From an uncultured Planctomycetota bacterium (GTDB taxonomy: Bacteria > Planctomycetota > Phycisphaerae > UBA1845 > Fen-1342), in the NCBI GenBank assembly GCA_900696535.1, contig CAADGM010000146.1:1-42313 (forward strand): a stretch of DNA of 42,313 nucleotides, read 5' to 3'. Below the pieces are notes generated by a model. It was not told where the DNA came from. It did no database searches and saw only the letters and a list, made by a program, of their open reading frames with translations. Position numbers and translations under genes: made by a program. Below are positions 1 to 8,347 of this stretch, one piece after another; position 1 is the stretch's first letter; each line of letters opens with the position of its first letter.

Positions 1-1761
1 GACCCGGCAACGACGCCGCAGCGCTGGGAGCAGTTCGCCCGCCTGGCGTGGGCGACGGGCTACCGCGTCGCGCACCACATCACCTACGCCATCTCGCAGC
101 GGAACAACCACGCGATGTCGGAGGCGACCGGGCTGCTGCTCGTCGGCACGCTTTTTCCCGAGTTCCGCGAGAGCGAGGCCTGGCGCGCGACCGGGCGGCG
201 CGTGTTGACGCGGGAAATCCGCCGCCAGACCTACGCCGACGGGAGTTACATCCAGCAGTCGATGAACTACCAGCGGGTCATGCTGGCCGGGTCGCTATTC
301 GGGCTGCGCCTGGCCGAGCTGCGCGGCGAGCCGCTGCCGCGCGACGTATACGAGCGGCTGGGGCGCTGTGGCGAGTTCCTCTGGCAGCTCAGTGACCCGG
401 AGACCGGACGCTGCCCGAACTACGGCAACAACGACGGCGCGCACGTACTGCCGTTGAGCGAGTGCGACTTCACTGACTTCCGGCCGATCATCCAGGCGAC
501 GCATTACCTGGTTCACCGCGAGCGCCGTCTGCCGCCCGGACCGTGGGATGAGGACCTGGTGTGGCTGTTCGGGGTGGACGCGCTGGACGCGAAAGCGAGG
601 TCGAGCGAGTCGCCCTGCTCGCAGGCGTTCAGGGTGGGCGGCTACTACACGCTGCGGCAGCGGGAGTCGTGGGCCTTCATCCGGGCGCACGAGTACCGCA
701 CGCGACAGGGGCAGTGCGACACGCTGCACGTCGACCTGTGGTGGCGCGGGCAGAACATCTGCGTCGATGCCGGCACGTACCAGTACTACGTACCGGGTCG
801 GCCGGACATGGAGCGCTACTTCAAGTCGAGTGAGTCGCACAACACAGTTGAGCTCGACGGCGGGCCGCCGCTCGAGCTCGTGTCGCGATTTCTATGGTTT
901 CCGTGGTCGCGGGCGCGGTGTGAACGCTATGAGACGCGCGAGGGGCTGGTGCTCGAGGCCGTCAGTCACGACTACGACCGCGGGCCTTGGCGCGTGCTGC
1001 ACCGTCGGAGCGTGACGACCCTGTGGGAGGACGCGTTCGTTGTCGTCGACGACCTGGTCGGTGCCGGCCGGCATCAGGCGGTGCTGCGCTGGCACTTCAT
1101 CGATGTGCCGCTGAAGCACGACGCAGCGCGCGGCACCGTGTCGCTGGCGACGCCAAAGGGTGAGTTCGGCGTCACGGTCGCCTCGCGCGCGACGCACACG
1201 CGCTTCGACGTGGTCCGCGGCCGAGACGAGCCCGGTCGCGTGCAGGGGTTCTGGTCGCCTTACTATGGTGAGTTGCTCCCGGCGCCGACCTTGGAAGCAG
1301 CGTTCGTCGAGCCGCTGCCGCTGCGGATCATCTCGGTGCTGGCGCCCGGGGCGCCGGCGGTCGCGCGACTCGCGGAGTCACCGCAGGGCCTCGAGGCCTG
1401 GGAGTTCGTCCGTGGCTCGGATGTGGCGACGCTGACGCTCCCGGCGCCTGCCCGAGACCTGGAACGGATCCTCGCCGGCGCCGCGACGAGAGCGCCCTCC
1501 CTTCCCGCGAGGGGGCAGGGGGAGGGTAAGGCCCGCGGCAATCGGGAGGCGTGCAGCGCGGGCGATGAGCCCCCGTGGTCCCGCGCCGAGCGGGGACGAT
1601 TGAGTCGCGGCGGAGCAGTCCGGTCCACCGAGGCAGTCCATGCAATCCATGAACATCTCGATCTTCGGCATGGGATATGTCGGCGTCGTCAGCGCGGCGT
1701 GCCTGCTGCGCGATGGGCACCGTGTCGTCGGCGTCGATACGAACGCGATCAAGGTCGATGA
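1..1761 (+). CDS. Heparinase II/III family protein, 5' truncated by window edge
   Basis: The frame is open from base 1, so the N-terminus lies outside the window. The visible part matches the heparinase II/III family: an alpha-helical region with the motif NNHAMSEATGLL near the start, then a beta-rich C-terminal domain with SSESHNTVELDG and a repeated WRVLHRR/LRWHF pattern. Such enzymes are polysaccharide lyases or uronate-binding proteins. In polysaccharide loci they usually sit beside glycosyltransferases, as here, which suggests trimming or turnover of the exported polymer. The last ~85 codons (from about 1494) look non-coding: the frame runs through a GC-rich hairpin and 122 bases into the next gene before meeting TGA. 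The real domain probably ends near 1480. Family assignment is fairly secure; substrate is unknown. Confidence 0.8.
   Translation, partial: DPATTPQRWEQFARLAWATGYRVAHHITYAISQRNNHAMSEATGLLLVGTLFPEFRESEAWRATGRRVLTREIRRQTYADGSYIQQSMNYQRVMLAGSLFGLRLAELRGEPLPRDVYERLGRCGEFLWQLSDPETGRCPNYGNNDGAHVLPLSECDFTDFRPIIQATHYLVHRERRLPPGPWDEDLVWLFGVDALDAKARSSESPCSQAFRVGGYYTLRQRESWAFIRAHEYRTRQGQCDTLHVDLWWRGQNICVDAGTYQYYVPGRPDMERYFKSSESHNTVELDGGPPLELVSRFLWFPWSRARCERYETREGLVLEAVSHDYDRGPWRVLHRRSVTTLWEDAFVVVDDLVGAGRHQAVLRWHFIDVPLKHDAARGTVSLATPKGEFGVTVASRATHTRFDVVRGRDEPGRVQGFWSPYYGELLPAPTLEAAFVEPLPLRIISVLAPGAPAVARLAESPQGLEAWEFVRGSDVATLTLPAPARDLERILAGAATRAPSLPARGQGEGKARGNREACSAGDEPPWSRAERGRLSRGGAVRSTEAVHAIHEHLDLRHGICRRRQRGVPAARWAPCRRRRYERDQGR
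1495..1526. repeat. REP-like C/G-rich hairpin, copy 1
   Basis: CCCTCC at 1495-1500 pairs with GGAGGG at 1521-1526, with further C-run/G-run pairing inside. Similar hairpins occur at 5223-5258 and 9103-9123. This copy lies inside the 3' end of the heparinase frame, where it is translated as low-complexity sequence. Confidence 0.6.
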
Positions 1762-2983
1762 CCTCCGCGCCGGGCGCAGCCCGATCCAGGAGCCCGGCGT
1801 CGCCGAGCTGCTCGCCGCCGGGCACGCGGCCGGTCGGCTGCGTGCGACGACGGACCCGGCGGTCGGCGTCGCGGACGTGGACATGGTCTGGATCTGCGTG
1901 GGCACGCCTTCCCAGCCGGACGGCGGCATCAACCTGGACTACGTCGCTCGGTGCGTGACACAGATCGGCGCCGCGCTGGCCGCGTCGCCGCGACGGCCCC
2001 TTATCGTTCTGCGCAGCACGGTGTTGCCCGGGACGACGCGCGGGCAGGTGATCCCGACTTTGGAGCGCGCTTCGGGCCTGGTGGTCGGACGGGACATCGA
2101 CCTCGCCTTCCACCCCGAGTTCCTGCGCGAGGGCTGCGCCGTTCACGATTTCGACCACCCGCCGAAAATCGTCATTGGTGAGCAGCGCCCCGGCGGAGCC
2201 GACCGGCTGCTGGCGGCGTACGGCGGGGCGGCCGGCGACGTGGGTGGACGCTACACGGCGCCGCGTTTCCGCACGTCCCTCGAAGTGGCCGAGATGGTCA
2301 AGTACAGCGACAACCTGTTTCACGCCGTCAAGGTGGTCTTCGCCAACGAGGTCGGGGCGCTGGCCCGCGCGGTCGGGGCCGACGCGCGCGAGGTCGCCGA
2401 CATCTTCTGCTCGGACACCAAGCTCAACATCAACCCGTACTACCTGCGGCCGGGGTTCGCGTTCGGCGGCTCGTGCCTCCCGAAGGACCTGCGCGCGATG
2501 CTGCGACTGGCGACGCACAGCGCGGTGTCGGCGCCGATGCTGGCCGGCGTGTTGGAGAGCAACCGGGCCCTGGTCGATGCGTTCGTAGCTCGCGTGCTGG
2601 CCGCGCGGCCGCGGTGCGTCGGACTGGTTGGGCTGGCCTTCAAGCCGAACACCGACGACATGCGCGAGAGCCCGTACGTGGCGGTGGCCAAGCGCCTGAT
2701 CGGCGAGGGCCTCGAGCTCCGCATCTATGATCCGGGCGTCGATCCGTCGCGACTGATCGGGGCGAACCGGGAGGCCGTGCTTGCCGCGCTGGCGCACCTG
2801 GAGCGGCTGCTCGCCGACGACCTCGCGGCACTGGACTCGTGCGACCTGATCGTCGTCAACCACCCGATCGTTGACGCATCGCGCGTCGCTGCGTGGTGCC
2901 GGGCCGGAAAGCGTGTGCTGGACACGGTGGGCATCAAGGGGGTCGAGCCGGGACCGGCGGGGTACGAGGGGATCTTCTGGTAG
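1640..2983 (+). CDS. Nucleotide-sugar dehydrogenase (GDP-mannose 6-dehydrogenase/AlgD-like)
   Basis: This enzyme oxidises the C6 hydroxyl of a nucleotide sugar to a uronate using two NAD+, supplying GDP-mannuronate or UDP-glucuronate for polysaccharide synthesis in the cytoplasm. The 447 aa length is normal for the family. An N-terminal Rossmann motif FGMGYVGVVSAACL follows the start, then VGTPSQPDGG, HPEFLREGCAVHDF and the catalytic motif FAFGGSCLPKD with Cys279. The C-terminal domain has VGLAFKPNTDDMRESP. The pattern of HPEFLRE, GGSCLPKD and the aromatic C-terminus is closer to AlgD than to most UDP-glucose dehydrogenases, but the substrate cannot be fixed by eye. ATG 1640 and ATG 1649 are both possible starts. 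It overlaps the run-on end of the heparinase frame and precedes the first glycosyltransferase by 50 bases. Confidence 0.9.
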   Translation: MQSMNISIFGMGYVGVVSAACLLRDGHRVVGVDTNAIKVDDLRAGRSPIQEPGVAELLAAGHAAGRLRATTDPAVGVADVDMVWICVGTPSQPDGGINLDYVARCVTQIGAALAASPRRPLIVLRSTVLPGTTRGQVIPTLERASGLVVGRDIDLAFHPEFLREGCAVHDFDHPPKIVIGEQRPGGADRLLAAYGGAAGDVGGRYTAPRFRTSLEVAEMVKYSDNLFHAVKVVFANEVGALARAVGADAREVADIFCSDTKLNINPYYLRPGFAFGGSCLPKDLRAMLRLATHSAVSAPMLAGVLESNRALVDAFVARVLAARPRCVGLVGLAFKPNTDDMRESPYVAVAKRLIGEGLELRIYDPGVDPSRLIGANREAVLAALAHLERLLADDLAALDSCDLIVVNHPIVDASRVAAWCRAGKRVLDTVGIKGVEPGPAGYEGIFW

Positions 2984-3033
2984 GCGTGTCGCGGCCCGCG
3001 CGAGCGTGTAAAAACCGAGCAGCTTAGCGCAGT

Positions 3034-4305
3034 ATGCACATTCTCTATCTCCACCAGTACTTCGTCACGCGTCATGGCTTTACGGGTACGCGCTCGTACG
3101 AGTTCTCGCGCCGGCTCATCGCGCGCGGGCATCGCGTGACGATGATCAAGAGCGGGCTGCACGCGGTCGACGGCCTCGACTGTCCGCCGGACCGCAACTT
3201 TGCCGAGCACCAGGTGGACGGCATCCGGGTCATCGCGATTGCCGCGGGCTACGCCAACTCCCACTACGGCACGGGCATGGGCGGCGCCCGGCGCGTGCTC
3301 GAGTTCATGAAGTTCGCACGCCTGGCGACGAAGGTCGGCGCGCAGCTCGACCGGCCAGACGTGGTGTACGCCACCAGCACGCCACTGATGATCGGCCTGG
3401 CGGGCCGCGACCTCGGCCGCCGCTTCGACGCGCCCTTCGTGTTCGAGGTGCGCGACGTCTGGCCGCAGGCCCTCATCAACACCGGCACGCTGCGCAACCC
3501 ACTGGCCATCTGGTGGCTGCGGCGCATGGAGCGCGGGCTCTACCGCGCCGCTGAGCACATCGTCGCGCTCTCGCCCGGCATGAAGCAGGGTGTGATCGCC
3601 GCCGGCGTCCCGGACGACAAGGTGACGGTGATCACGAACTCCTCCGACCTGGACCTGTTCCGGCCGGACCTTGACGGCTCCGCACAGCGTCAGCGGCTCG
3701 GCCTGGGCGATCGCTTCGCCGCCATCTACTTCGGTGCCATGGGACGCGCCAACGGTCTGGACTACTGCGTCGAGGCGGCCCGGATTCTCCGCGACCGCGG
3801 CCGGAACGACATCGCGATTGTGCTGCACGGCAGCGGCGGCATGGAGGACACGCTGCGGGCCACGGCGCGCGAGTACGGCCTCAGCAACGTGGTCTTCAGC
3901 CGCTCGGTGCCGGACAAGCAGGCGGTGGCCGAGATGGTGGCGGCCTGCAATGCGGGGCTGACGATCTATGCGGCGACCGAGACCGAGCAGTCCTGGTCGC
4001 CGAACAAGATGTTCGACACGCTGGCGGCGGGGCGGCCGGTGCTGATCAACGTGCCCGGCTGGCTCCGCGAGACGATCGAGGGCGGCGGGGCCGGATTGTT
4101 CGCCGACCCGAAGCGACCCGAGGCGCTGGCCGACGCGCTCGTTCGTCTGGCCGACGACGCCGAGCTGTGCCGCGAAATGGGGCAGCGTGCCCGGCGGCTG
4201 GCGGAATCAACGTTCTCGCGCGACGCGCTGGCGGATCGGCTCGCAGGCGTGCTGGCGCGGGCGGTGGAGCGATACCGAGGGCGCCGCGGCGGCGCGGGGG
4301 GCTGA
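3034..4305 (+). CDS. Glycosyltransferase family 4 (WbuB-like)
   Basis: A cytoplasmic GT-B retaining glycosyltransferase of 423 aa that would add a sugar from a nucleotide donor to the growing lipid-linked repeat unit. The N-terminal acceptor-binding Rossmann domain begins MHILYLHQYF and carries the family pattern GTRSYEFSRRLIARGH. The C-terminal donor domain holds YFGAMGRANGLDY and the nucleotide-sugar site SWSPNKMFDTLAAGRPVL. It is a clear paralogue of the second GT4 at 5389-6651: the first ~45 residues and the SPNK region match closely. It follows the nucleotide-sugar dehydrogenase, consistent with use of a uronate or a related sugar, but donor and acceptor are unknown. No strong Shine-Dalgarno sequence is visible before ATG 3034. 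Confidence 0.9.
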   Translation: MHILYLHQYFVTRHGFTGTRSYEFSRRLIARGHRVTMIKSGLHAVDGLDCPPDRNFAEHQVDGIRVIAIAAGYANSHYGTGMGGARRVLEFMKFARLATKVGAQLDRPDVVYATSTPLMIGLAGRDLGRRFDAPFVFEVRDVWPQALINTGTLRNPLAIWWLRRMERGLYRAAEHIVALSPGMKQGVIAAGVPDDKVTVITNSSDLDLFRPDLDGSAQRQRLGLGDRFAAIYFGAMGRANGLDYCVEAARILRDRGRNDIAIVLHGSGGMEDTLRATAREYGLSNVVFSRSVPDKQAVAEMVAACNAGLTIYAATETEQSWSPNKMFDTLAAGRPVLINVPGWLRETIEGGGAGLFADPKRPEALADALVRLADDAELCREMGQRARRLAESTFSRDALADRLAGVLARAVERYRGRRGGAGG

Positions 4306-4439
4306 GGGGCACAGGAGTGACCAATTGCCTGTTGCGCCGCTCGGTGGGCCTGACCCACGCTGCCTGGAGACCTGAGCGGAAGTCGGGCGGCGAATGGCCG
4401 GACCGAAGCGGGGGCTTGATCTCACGCAGGAGTTCGTCC

Positions 4440-5183
4440 TTGGCCGAGGAAAGACGCTGGTTGGACCTGGAGATTCGTGACCTGTCAGAGGAATACGTCG
4501 AGGCCTGCGCGCGGCTGCACAGGTTGTGCTTTCCGGAGAAGCTGGAGTCGCTACTTGGGCACGCCTGCATCGCCGACTGCCTCCGGAGCCGATACATGCC
4601 GCCGGGTGGCGACGCCCACTGTCGCGTGGCGCTCGCGCGCGAGACTGGTCAGCTTGTGGGTTACTGCTACGCCGAGTCGATCGAACACGGCGAGCTGGCG
4701 CACGCTTTTCTCAGCCCCGCGCTGGCGCGCAAGCATGTCATGCGCGTGGGCTGGCGCCGGCCGGCGGTGTGGAGGTGGTTGCTGAATCGGGGCTGGAGCA
4801 AGCTGGTCGGTCGCGGAATCCGGGTGCGAGAGCCGGAGGCGAATCGAGTCGCCGGTGGGGAGGTCGCCAAGATGCTCGCTGTGCACCCCGATGCGCGCGG
4901 TACCAATGTCGGCCACGACCTGATGGTCGACAATGAGATCGAGGCTCGACGGCGCGGGGTGCGCCGGCTACTGGGTCGTGTGCTGCGAGGCAATGTGAAG
5001 GCAGAGCGGCTGTACGCGTCGATCGGTTGGGTGCGCAGCGCGCCGGATTCGCAGGAGGATGAGGTGTTCGCGATGCACAAGGAACTGCGTGATGACAACG
5101 TGCTGAGCTTCACGCCGAGGCCGGTCACGCCATCCGCGGAGCAGAAGGGTACGCTTGGTCGAGGGGAACGCAGGGGAGAGTGA
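4440..5183 (+). CDS. GNAT-family N-acetyltransferase
   Basis: I choose the TTG start at 4440 because AGGAG at 4428-4432 lies 7 bases upstream; the frame is open further left but would overlap the glycosyltransferase. The product is 247 aa. The acetyl-CoA binding motif A is visible as VAKMLAVHPDARGTNVGHDL, followed by a GNVKAERLYASIGW motif B, so it should transfer an acyl group from acyl-CoA to an amine. Between the N-terminal beta strands and motif A lies an inserted basic helical stretch (roughly residues 95-130). Its place between two glycosyltransferases suggests N-acylation of an amino sugar or of a precursor of the polysaccharide, which is inference. The last ~20 residues look low-complexity. 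Confidence 0.75.
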   Translation: MAEERRWLDLEIRDLSEEYVEACARLHRLCFPEKLESLLGHACIADCLRSRYMPPGGDAHCRVALARETGQLVGYCYAESIEHGELAHAFLSPALARKHVMRVGWRRPAVWRWLLNRGWSKLVGRGIRVREPEANRVAGGEVAKMLAVHPDARGTNVGHDLMVDNEIEARRRGVRRLLGRVLRGNVKAERLYASIGWVRSAPDSQEDEVFAMHKELRDDNVLSFTPRPVTPSAEQKGTLGRGERRGE

Positions 5184-5222
5184 CGCCGGCAGGGTCTGGT
5201 GTCGGTCGCGTCGGTGGTCTTG

Positions 5223-5258
5223 ACCCTCCGCCCGCCCCTCCCTGAAAGGGAGGAGGGT
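5223..5258. repeat. REP-like C/G-rich hairpin, copy 2
   Basis: CCTCCCT (5237-5243) and AGGGAGG (5247-5253) form a tight stem with a GAA loop. An outer ACCCTCC/GGAGGGT pair (5223-5229, 5252-5258) offers an alternative pairing. It lies 40 bases after the GNAT stop in the gap before the second glycosyltransferase. No T-run follows, so it is not a textbook intrinsic terminator. Confidence 0.6.
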
Positions 5259-5276
5259 AAAGAAGAGCCCGCGCAC

Positions 5277-5394
5277 GCTGGCAAATGAACGCCGGTCCGC
5301 GTGGGTGAAGGATCGCCGGTCTTGTGGGGCAGGAGCGCCCGCCCAGGTTGGTGAAGGGACGTCCGTCCGAGTCGGTGAGGGAACCTCCATGCAC
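5277..5394 (+). repeat. Degenerate 23-24-bp tandem repeat carrying the start site of the next gene
   Basis: Five successive units begin at about 5277, 5301, 5324, 5347 and 5371. They share the pattern GT-GGTGAAGG followed by A/G-CGYCCG-CC. The final unit contains GGTGAGGG, which serves as a Shine-Dalgarno-like sequence, and the ATG at 5389. Unit 3 (GTGGGGCAGG-GCGCCC) resembles the repeat at 13031-13075. Confidence 0.6.
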
Positions 5395-6651
5395 GTGGCC
5401 TATGTTCACCAGCACTTCGTTTCGAAGAAAGGCGCGTCGGGCACGCGCTCGTACGAGATGGCTCAGCGCCTGATTGCCCGCGGGCACCGCGTGACCATGA
5501 TCACCGGGCTAGCCGATCTCTCCGGTCTGGACGTGCAACCGGGTGCCCGCGTCGCCGAGCAGGACGTCGATGGCATCCGCGTGCTCGCGGTAACCGAGCC
5601 GTACAGCCAGACGATGAGCTTCGTGCGACGGGCACTGGCGTTCGGGCGATTCGCGCGGACGGCGACGGAGTTGGTGAGCGGGCTGGACGCCGACCTGGTC
5701 TTTGCCACGTCGACGCCGCTGACCGTGGGCATTCCGGGCATGAAGGGGGCACGCCGCCTGCGCGTGCCGTTCGTTTTCGAGGTGCGCGACCTGTGGCCCG
5801 AGCTGCCGATCGCGATGGGCATCGTGAGGAACCCGCTCGTCAAGTGGTACCTGACGAATCTGGAGCGCCGCATCTATCGCTCGGCGCGGCACATCATCGG
5901 CCTCTCGCCCGGAATCTGCGACGGGATCGCCCGGACCGGCTACCCGCGCGAGCGGATCACCATGATCCCGAACGGCGCCGACAATGACCTGTTCAGGCCG
6001 AGCGACGAGCCGCTCGACGATCCGCGCTTCGGCGATCGCGCCGACTTCCGGCTGATTTTCACCGGGGCCCACGGCATGGCCAACGGCCTGCATGCGGTGC
6101 TCGACGCGGTGGAGGTGATCAAGAGGCGCGGCGTGAAAGGCGTGCGGTTCATCTTCCTGGGCGGCGGAGCCGAGAAAGAGAGCCTCGTTCGCCGGAGCCA
6201 GGAGCAGGGGCTGGGCGAGCTGACCACGTGGCTGTCCCACATCCCAAAGCTGGAGCTGGCCCGGATTCTGCCGCGGATCAACGTGGGCATGATGATCCTG
6301 AAGAACGTACCGGCGTTCTACTATGGCACGTCGCCGAACAAGTTCTTCGACTACATCGCCTCGGGCATCCCGGTGCTCAACAACTATCCCGGCTGGCTGG
6401 CGGACATGATCCGGGAGCGGCGCTGCGGACTGGCGGTGCCGCCCGACAATCCCGAGGCGTTCGCCGATGCCGTGCTGTGGTTTCGCGATCACCCGGACGA
6501 GGCGCGCGAGATGGGTCGGCGTGGGCGGCAGCTTGCGGAGGAGCAGTTCGATCGCGGCCGGCTGGCGGGGCAGTTCTGCGAGGTGCTCGAGCGGGTTCAC
6601 GAGCAGTGTGGCGAGCACAGGGCGATGACCGCCGCGGCGGCGCGGAGTTGA
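5389..6651 (+). CDS. Glycosyltransferase family 4, paralogue of the 3034-4305 gene
   Basis: I place the start at ATG 5389, giving 420 aa, because the protein then begins MHVAYVHQHF, aligned with the MHILYLHQYF start of its paralogue, and GGTGAGG lies just upstream. The frame is open further left only through the tandem repeat. GT-B fold features are an N-terminal GTRSYEMAQRLIARGH motif, FEVRDLWPELP in the middle, and the donor-site motif YGTSPNKFFDYIASGIPVL near residue 310. It would transfer a sugar during assembly of the same polysaccharide as its neighbour. The next gene starts 4 bases after its stop, so the two are probably co-translated. Confidence 0.9.
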   Translation: MHVAYVHQHFVSKKGASGTRSYEMAQRLIARGHRVTMITGLADLSGLDVQPGARVAEQDVDGIRVLAVTEPYSQTMSFVRRALAFGRFARTATELVSGLDADLVFATSTPLTVGIPGMKGARRLRVPFVFEVRDLWPELPIAMGIVRNPLVKWYLTNLERRIYRSARHIIGLSPGICDGIARTGYPRERITMIPNGADNDLFRPSDEPLDDPRFGDRADFRLIFTGAHGMANGLHAVLDAVEVIKRRGVKGVRFIFLGGGAEKESLVRRSQEQGLGELTTWLSHIPKLELARILPRINVGMMILKNVPAFYYGTSPNKFFDYIASGIPVLNNYPGWLADMIRERRCGLAVPPDNPEAFADAVLWFRDHPDEAREMGRRGRQLAEEQFDRGRLAGQFCEVLERVHEQCGEHRAMTAAAARS

Positions 6652-6655
6652 GGCT

Positions 6656-7252
6656 GTGCGCCGCGGGCTCGACATCGTGCGGATGGTCGCCGAGCGACTG
6701 TGCTACCGGGCGCGGACGTACGCGATCTTCCGCGACGATCCCAACGGGCAGCGCGGTGCGCTCGACGCGGCGATTCAGTCCTACGACGCGGCGCGCCCGC
6801 CGCCGGCTGACGTCGCATCGCTATTCCGGCGGCACGCGGGCCGCTGGGGGGCGCTGGTGATGCTCGGACGCCTGCGCCGTGCTGGTGCCATCCTCCTCGT
6901 CCAGACGGATGGCGCGGAGCTTGTGGCTTACGGGTGGCTCCAGCCGTGGCACTGCGTGCGTCGCGAGTTCGGGTTCCTGTCTCACGAGGGGGTCTGTCTG
7001 GGGCCGTACTGGACGAACCCGGCCTGGCGGGGCCGCGGCGTCTACGGCCGTATGCTGGGACACAGCCTGGCGATGTGCCGCGAGCGCTTCGGAGAGACTC
7101 CCCTGTATATCTGGGCGCGGAGTGAGAACGTGGCATCGGTGCGCGGAATCGAACGGGCTGGCTTCGCGCCGGTCGGGACGTTTCGCGTCGTCACTGCACT
7201 GGCTGGACTCGTTCGTTACCATGTCCGTTGCGCGTCGACAGCCGGCGCGTGA
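6656..7252 (+). CDS. GNAT-like acyltransferase
   Basis: A 198-aa protein starting with GTG 6656, four bases after the preceding glycosyltransferase stop, which argues for translational coupling; ATG 6683 is an alternative. The C-terminal half has the acetyl-CoA binding pattern PAWRGRGVYGRMLGHSLAM followed by ARSENVASVRGIERAGF, which is motif A and motif B of the GNAT fold. The N-terminal half (about 90 residues) is less conserved and has no recognised motif. An N- or O-acyl transfer role on a sugar or lipid intermediate is inferred only from position in the polysaccharide locus. Confidence 0.7.
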   Translation: MRRGLDIVRMVAERLCYRARTYAIFRDDPNGQRGALDAAIQSYDAARPPPADVASLFRRHAGRWGALVMLGRLRRAGAILLVQTDGAELVAYGWLQPWHCVRREFGFLSHEGVCLGPYWTNPAWRGRGVYGRMLGHSLAMCRERFGETPLYIWARSENVASVRGIERAGFAPVGTFRVVTALAGLVRYHVRCASTAGA

Positions 7253-7264
7253 AGGTCGCCTCGA

Positions 7265-8218
7265 ATGCCGCCAGCGTCACCACCCGCGGACCTCCCACAG
7301 CTCGCGCTCTCCGCGGCAACGGCGGACGCCTACTGCGAAGCGATCCTCGCACAGCGCGGCGTCGAGACGTGGTGGTACCTCACGGGGCTGGCTCCGTATC
7401 GAGGCTATTCGCGCCCGTTTCGTGATCGGACGGGGCGGTGGTGGTGGTGTGTCAAACCGCACTTCGCCTGGCCGCTGGACTTCTTCGAGCCGCCGGCTCG
7501 GGCAGTTCCGCCACCGCGGGTTAAGTGCCTGCTGGGCTACCAGGATCGCGTCGCCGAAGACGCCGGCGACTCGCGGGTCTGGATGAACGTGATCCTCGAC
7601 ACACGCGGGTACGACGTCACCTCGGTCGAAGCCAACAAGCGCCGCGCCGTCCGCAAGGGACTCAAGGAACTCGAGCTGACCATCGTCGATCCTGGAGATT
7701 CCGCGGTGGCCGCGGCCGCACAGGAAGTGTGGGTCTCGCATGTGCAGCGCACGGGCTGGAACCGGCCACTGACGTCGGCGCGCTTCGTCGAGAGCTGGCG
7801 GCAGCTTGCACGCACCCCGGGTACGACGGTGCTTGCAGCACGCGACCCGCAGCAGGGCGGACTGCTCTGCGCGTGGTTGATCGGCCGCGTCGTGGGCGGC
7901 GTTGCATACGTTGACACGATTGCCTCGCACACAGAGCGGCTCGCCAAGCGGCCAAACGACGCGCTGGTGTTCGCGTTCGTGGCCGGGGCCGCGCGGCTGC
8001 CTGGGGTGACGCGCGCGCACTACTCGCTCGTCTCATCGCTGGGTCCGCTGGAGCGCTTCAAGCGCTCTCTCGGCTTCGTGCCGACGGCTTTCCCGGCTCG
8101 CCTTCACGTTCTCGCGCCGCTTCGGCTGGCGCTTCGCCGTCTGCGTCCGGGAATTTGGGCTCGCCTGCGCGGCGAGGGAGACTGGAACCGAGTCGGCGAG
8201 GAGACGGAGCCCAGCTAG
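7265..8218 (+). CDS. FemAB/GNAT-fold acyltransferase-like protein
   Basis: The 317-aa product resembles the FemAB-like 'acyl-CoA N-acyltransferase' proteins often found in polysaccharide and exosortase loci. Visible features are an N-terminal WWYLTGLAPYRGYSRPF segment, a central YDVTSVEANKRRAVRKGLK region typical of the two-GNAT-domain fold, and a C-terminal domain ending SLGPLERFKRSLGFVP, which matches the final strand-helix of that superfamily. These proteins transfer aminoacyl or acyl groups; the substrate is not known here. It starts 12 bases after the preceding GNAT stop and continues the same transcription unit. Confidence 0.6.
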   Translation: MPPASPPADLPQLALSAATADAYCEAILAQRGVETWWYLTGLAPYRGYSRPFRDRTGRWWWCVKPHFAWPLDFFEPPARAVPPPRVKCLLGYQDRVAEDAGDSRVWMNVILDTRGYDVTSVEANKRRAVRKGLKELELTIVDPGDSAVAAAAQEVWVSHVQRTGWNRPLTSARFVESWRQLARTPGTTVLAARDPQQGGLLCAWLIGRVVGGVAYVDTIASHTERLAKRPNDALVFAFVAGAARLPGVTRAHYSLVSSLGPLERFKRSLGFVPTAFPARLHVLAPLRLALRRLRPGIWARLRGEGDWNRVGEETEPS

Positions 8219-8347
8219 CGTTGCGGGCGGGTCCAGCTCCTGCATGGCGGAAGGGAGCCGGCCGATACACCTGATGAGCGTGCGAGTCGCTGTCGTGCCT
8301 GGTGTCAGGGGCATAACGCGACAGGGCGCGCGCCCGCAGGTGCACAA

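Noticed and set aside
4167..4439. Upstream extension of the GNAT gene from ATG 4167
   Set aside because: It would overlap the glycosyltransferase by 139 bases; TTG 4440 has an AGGAG site at proper spacing.
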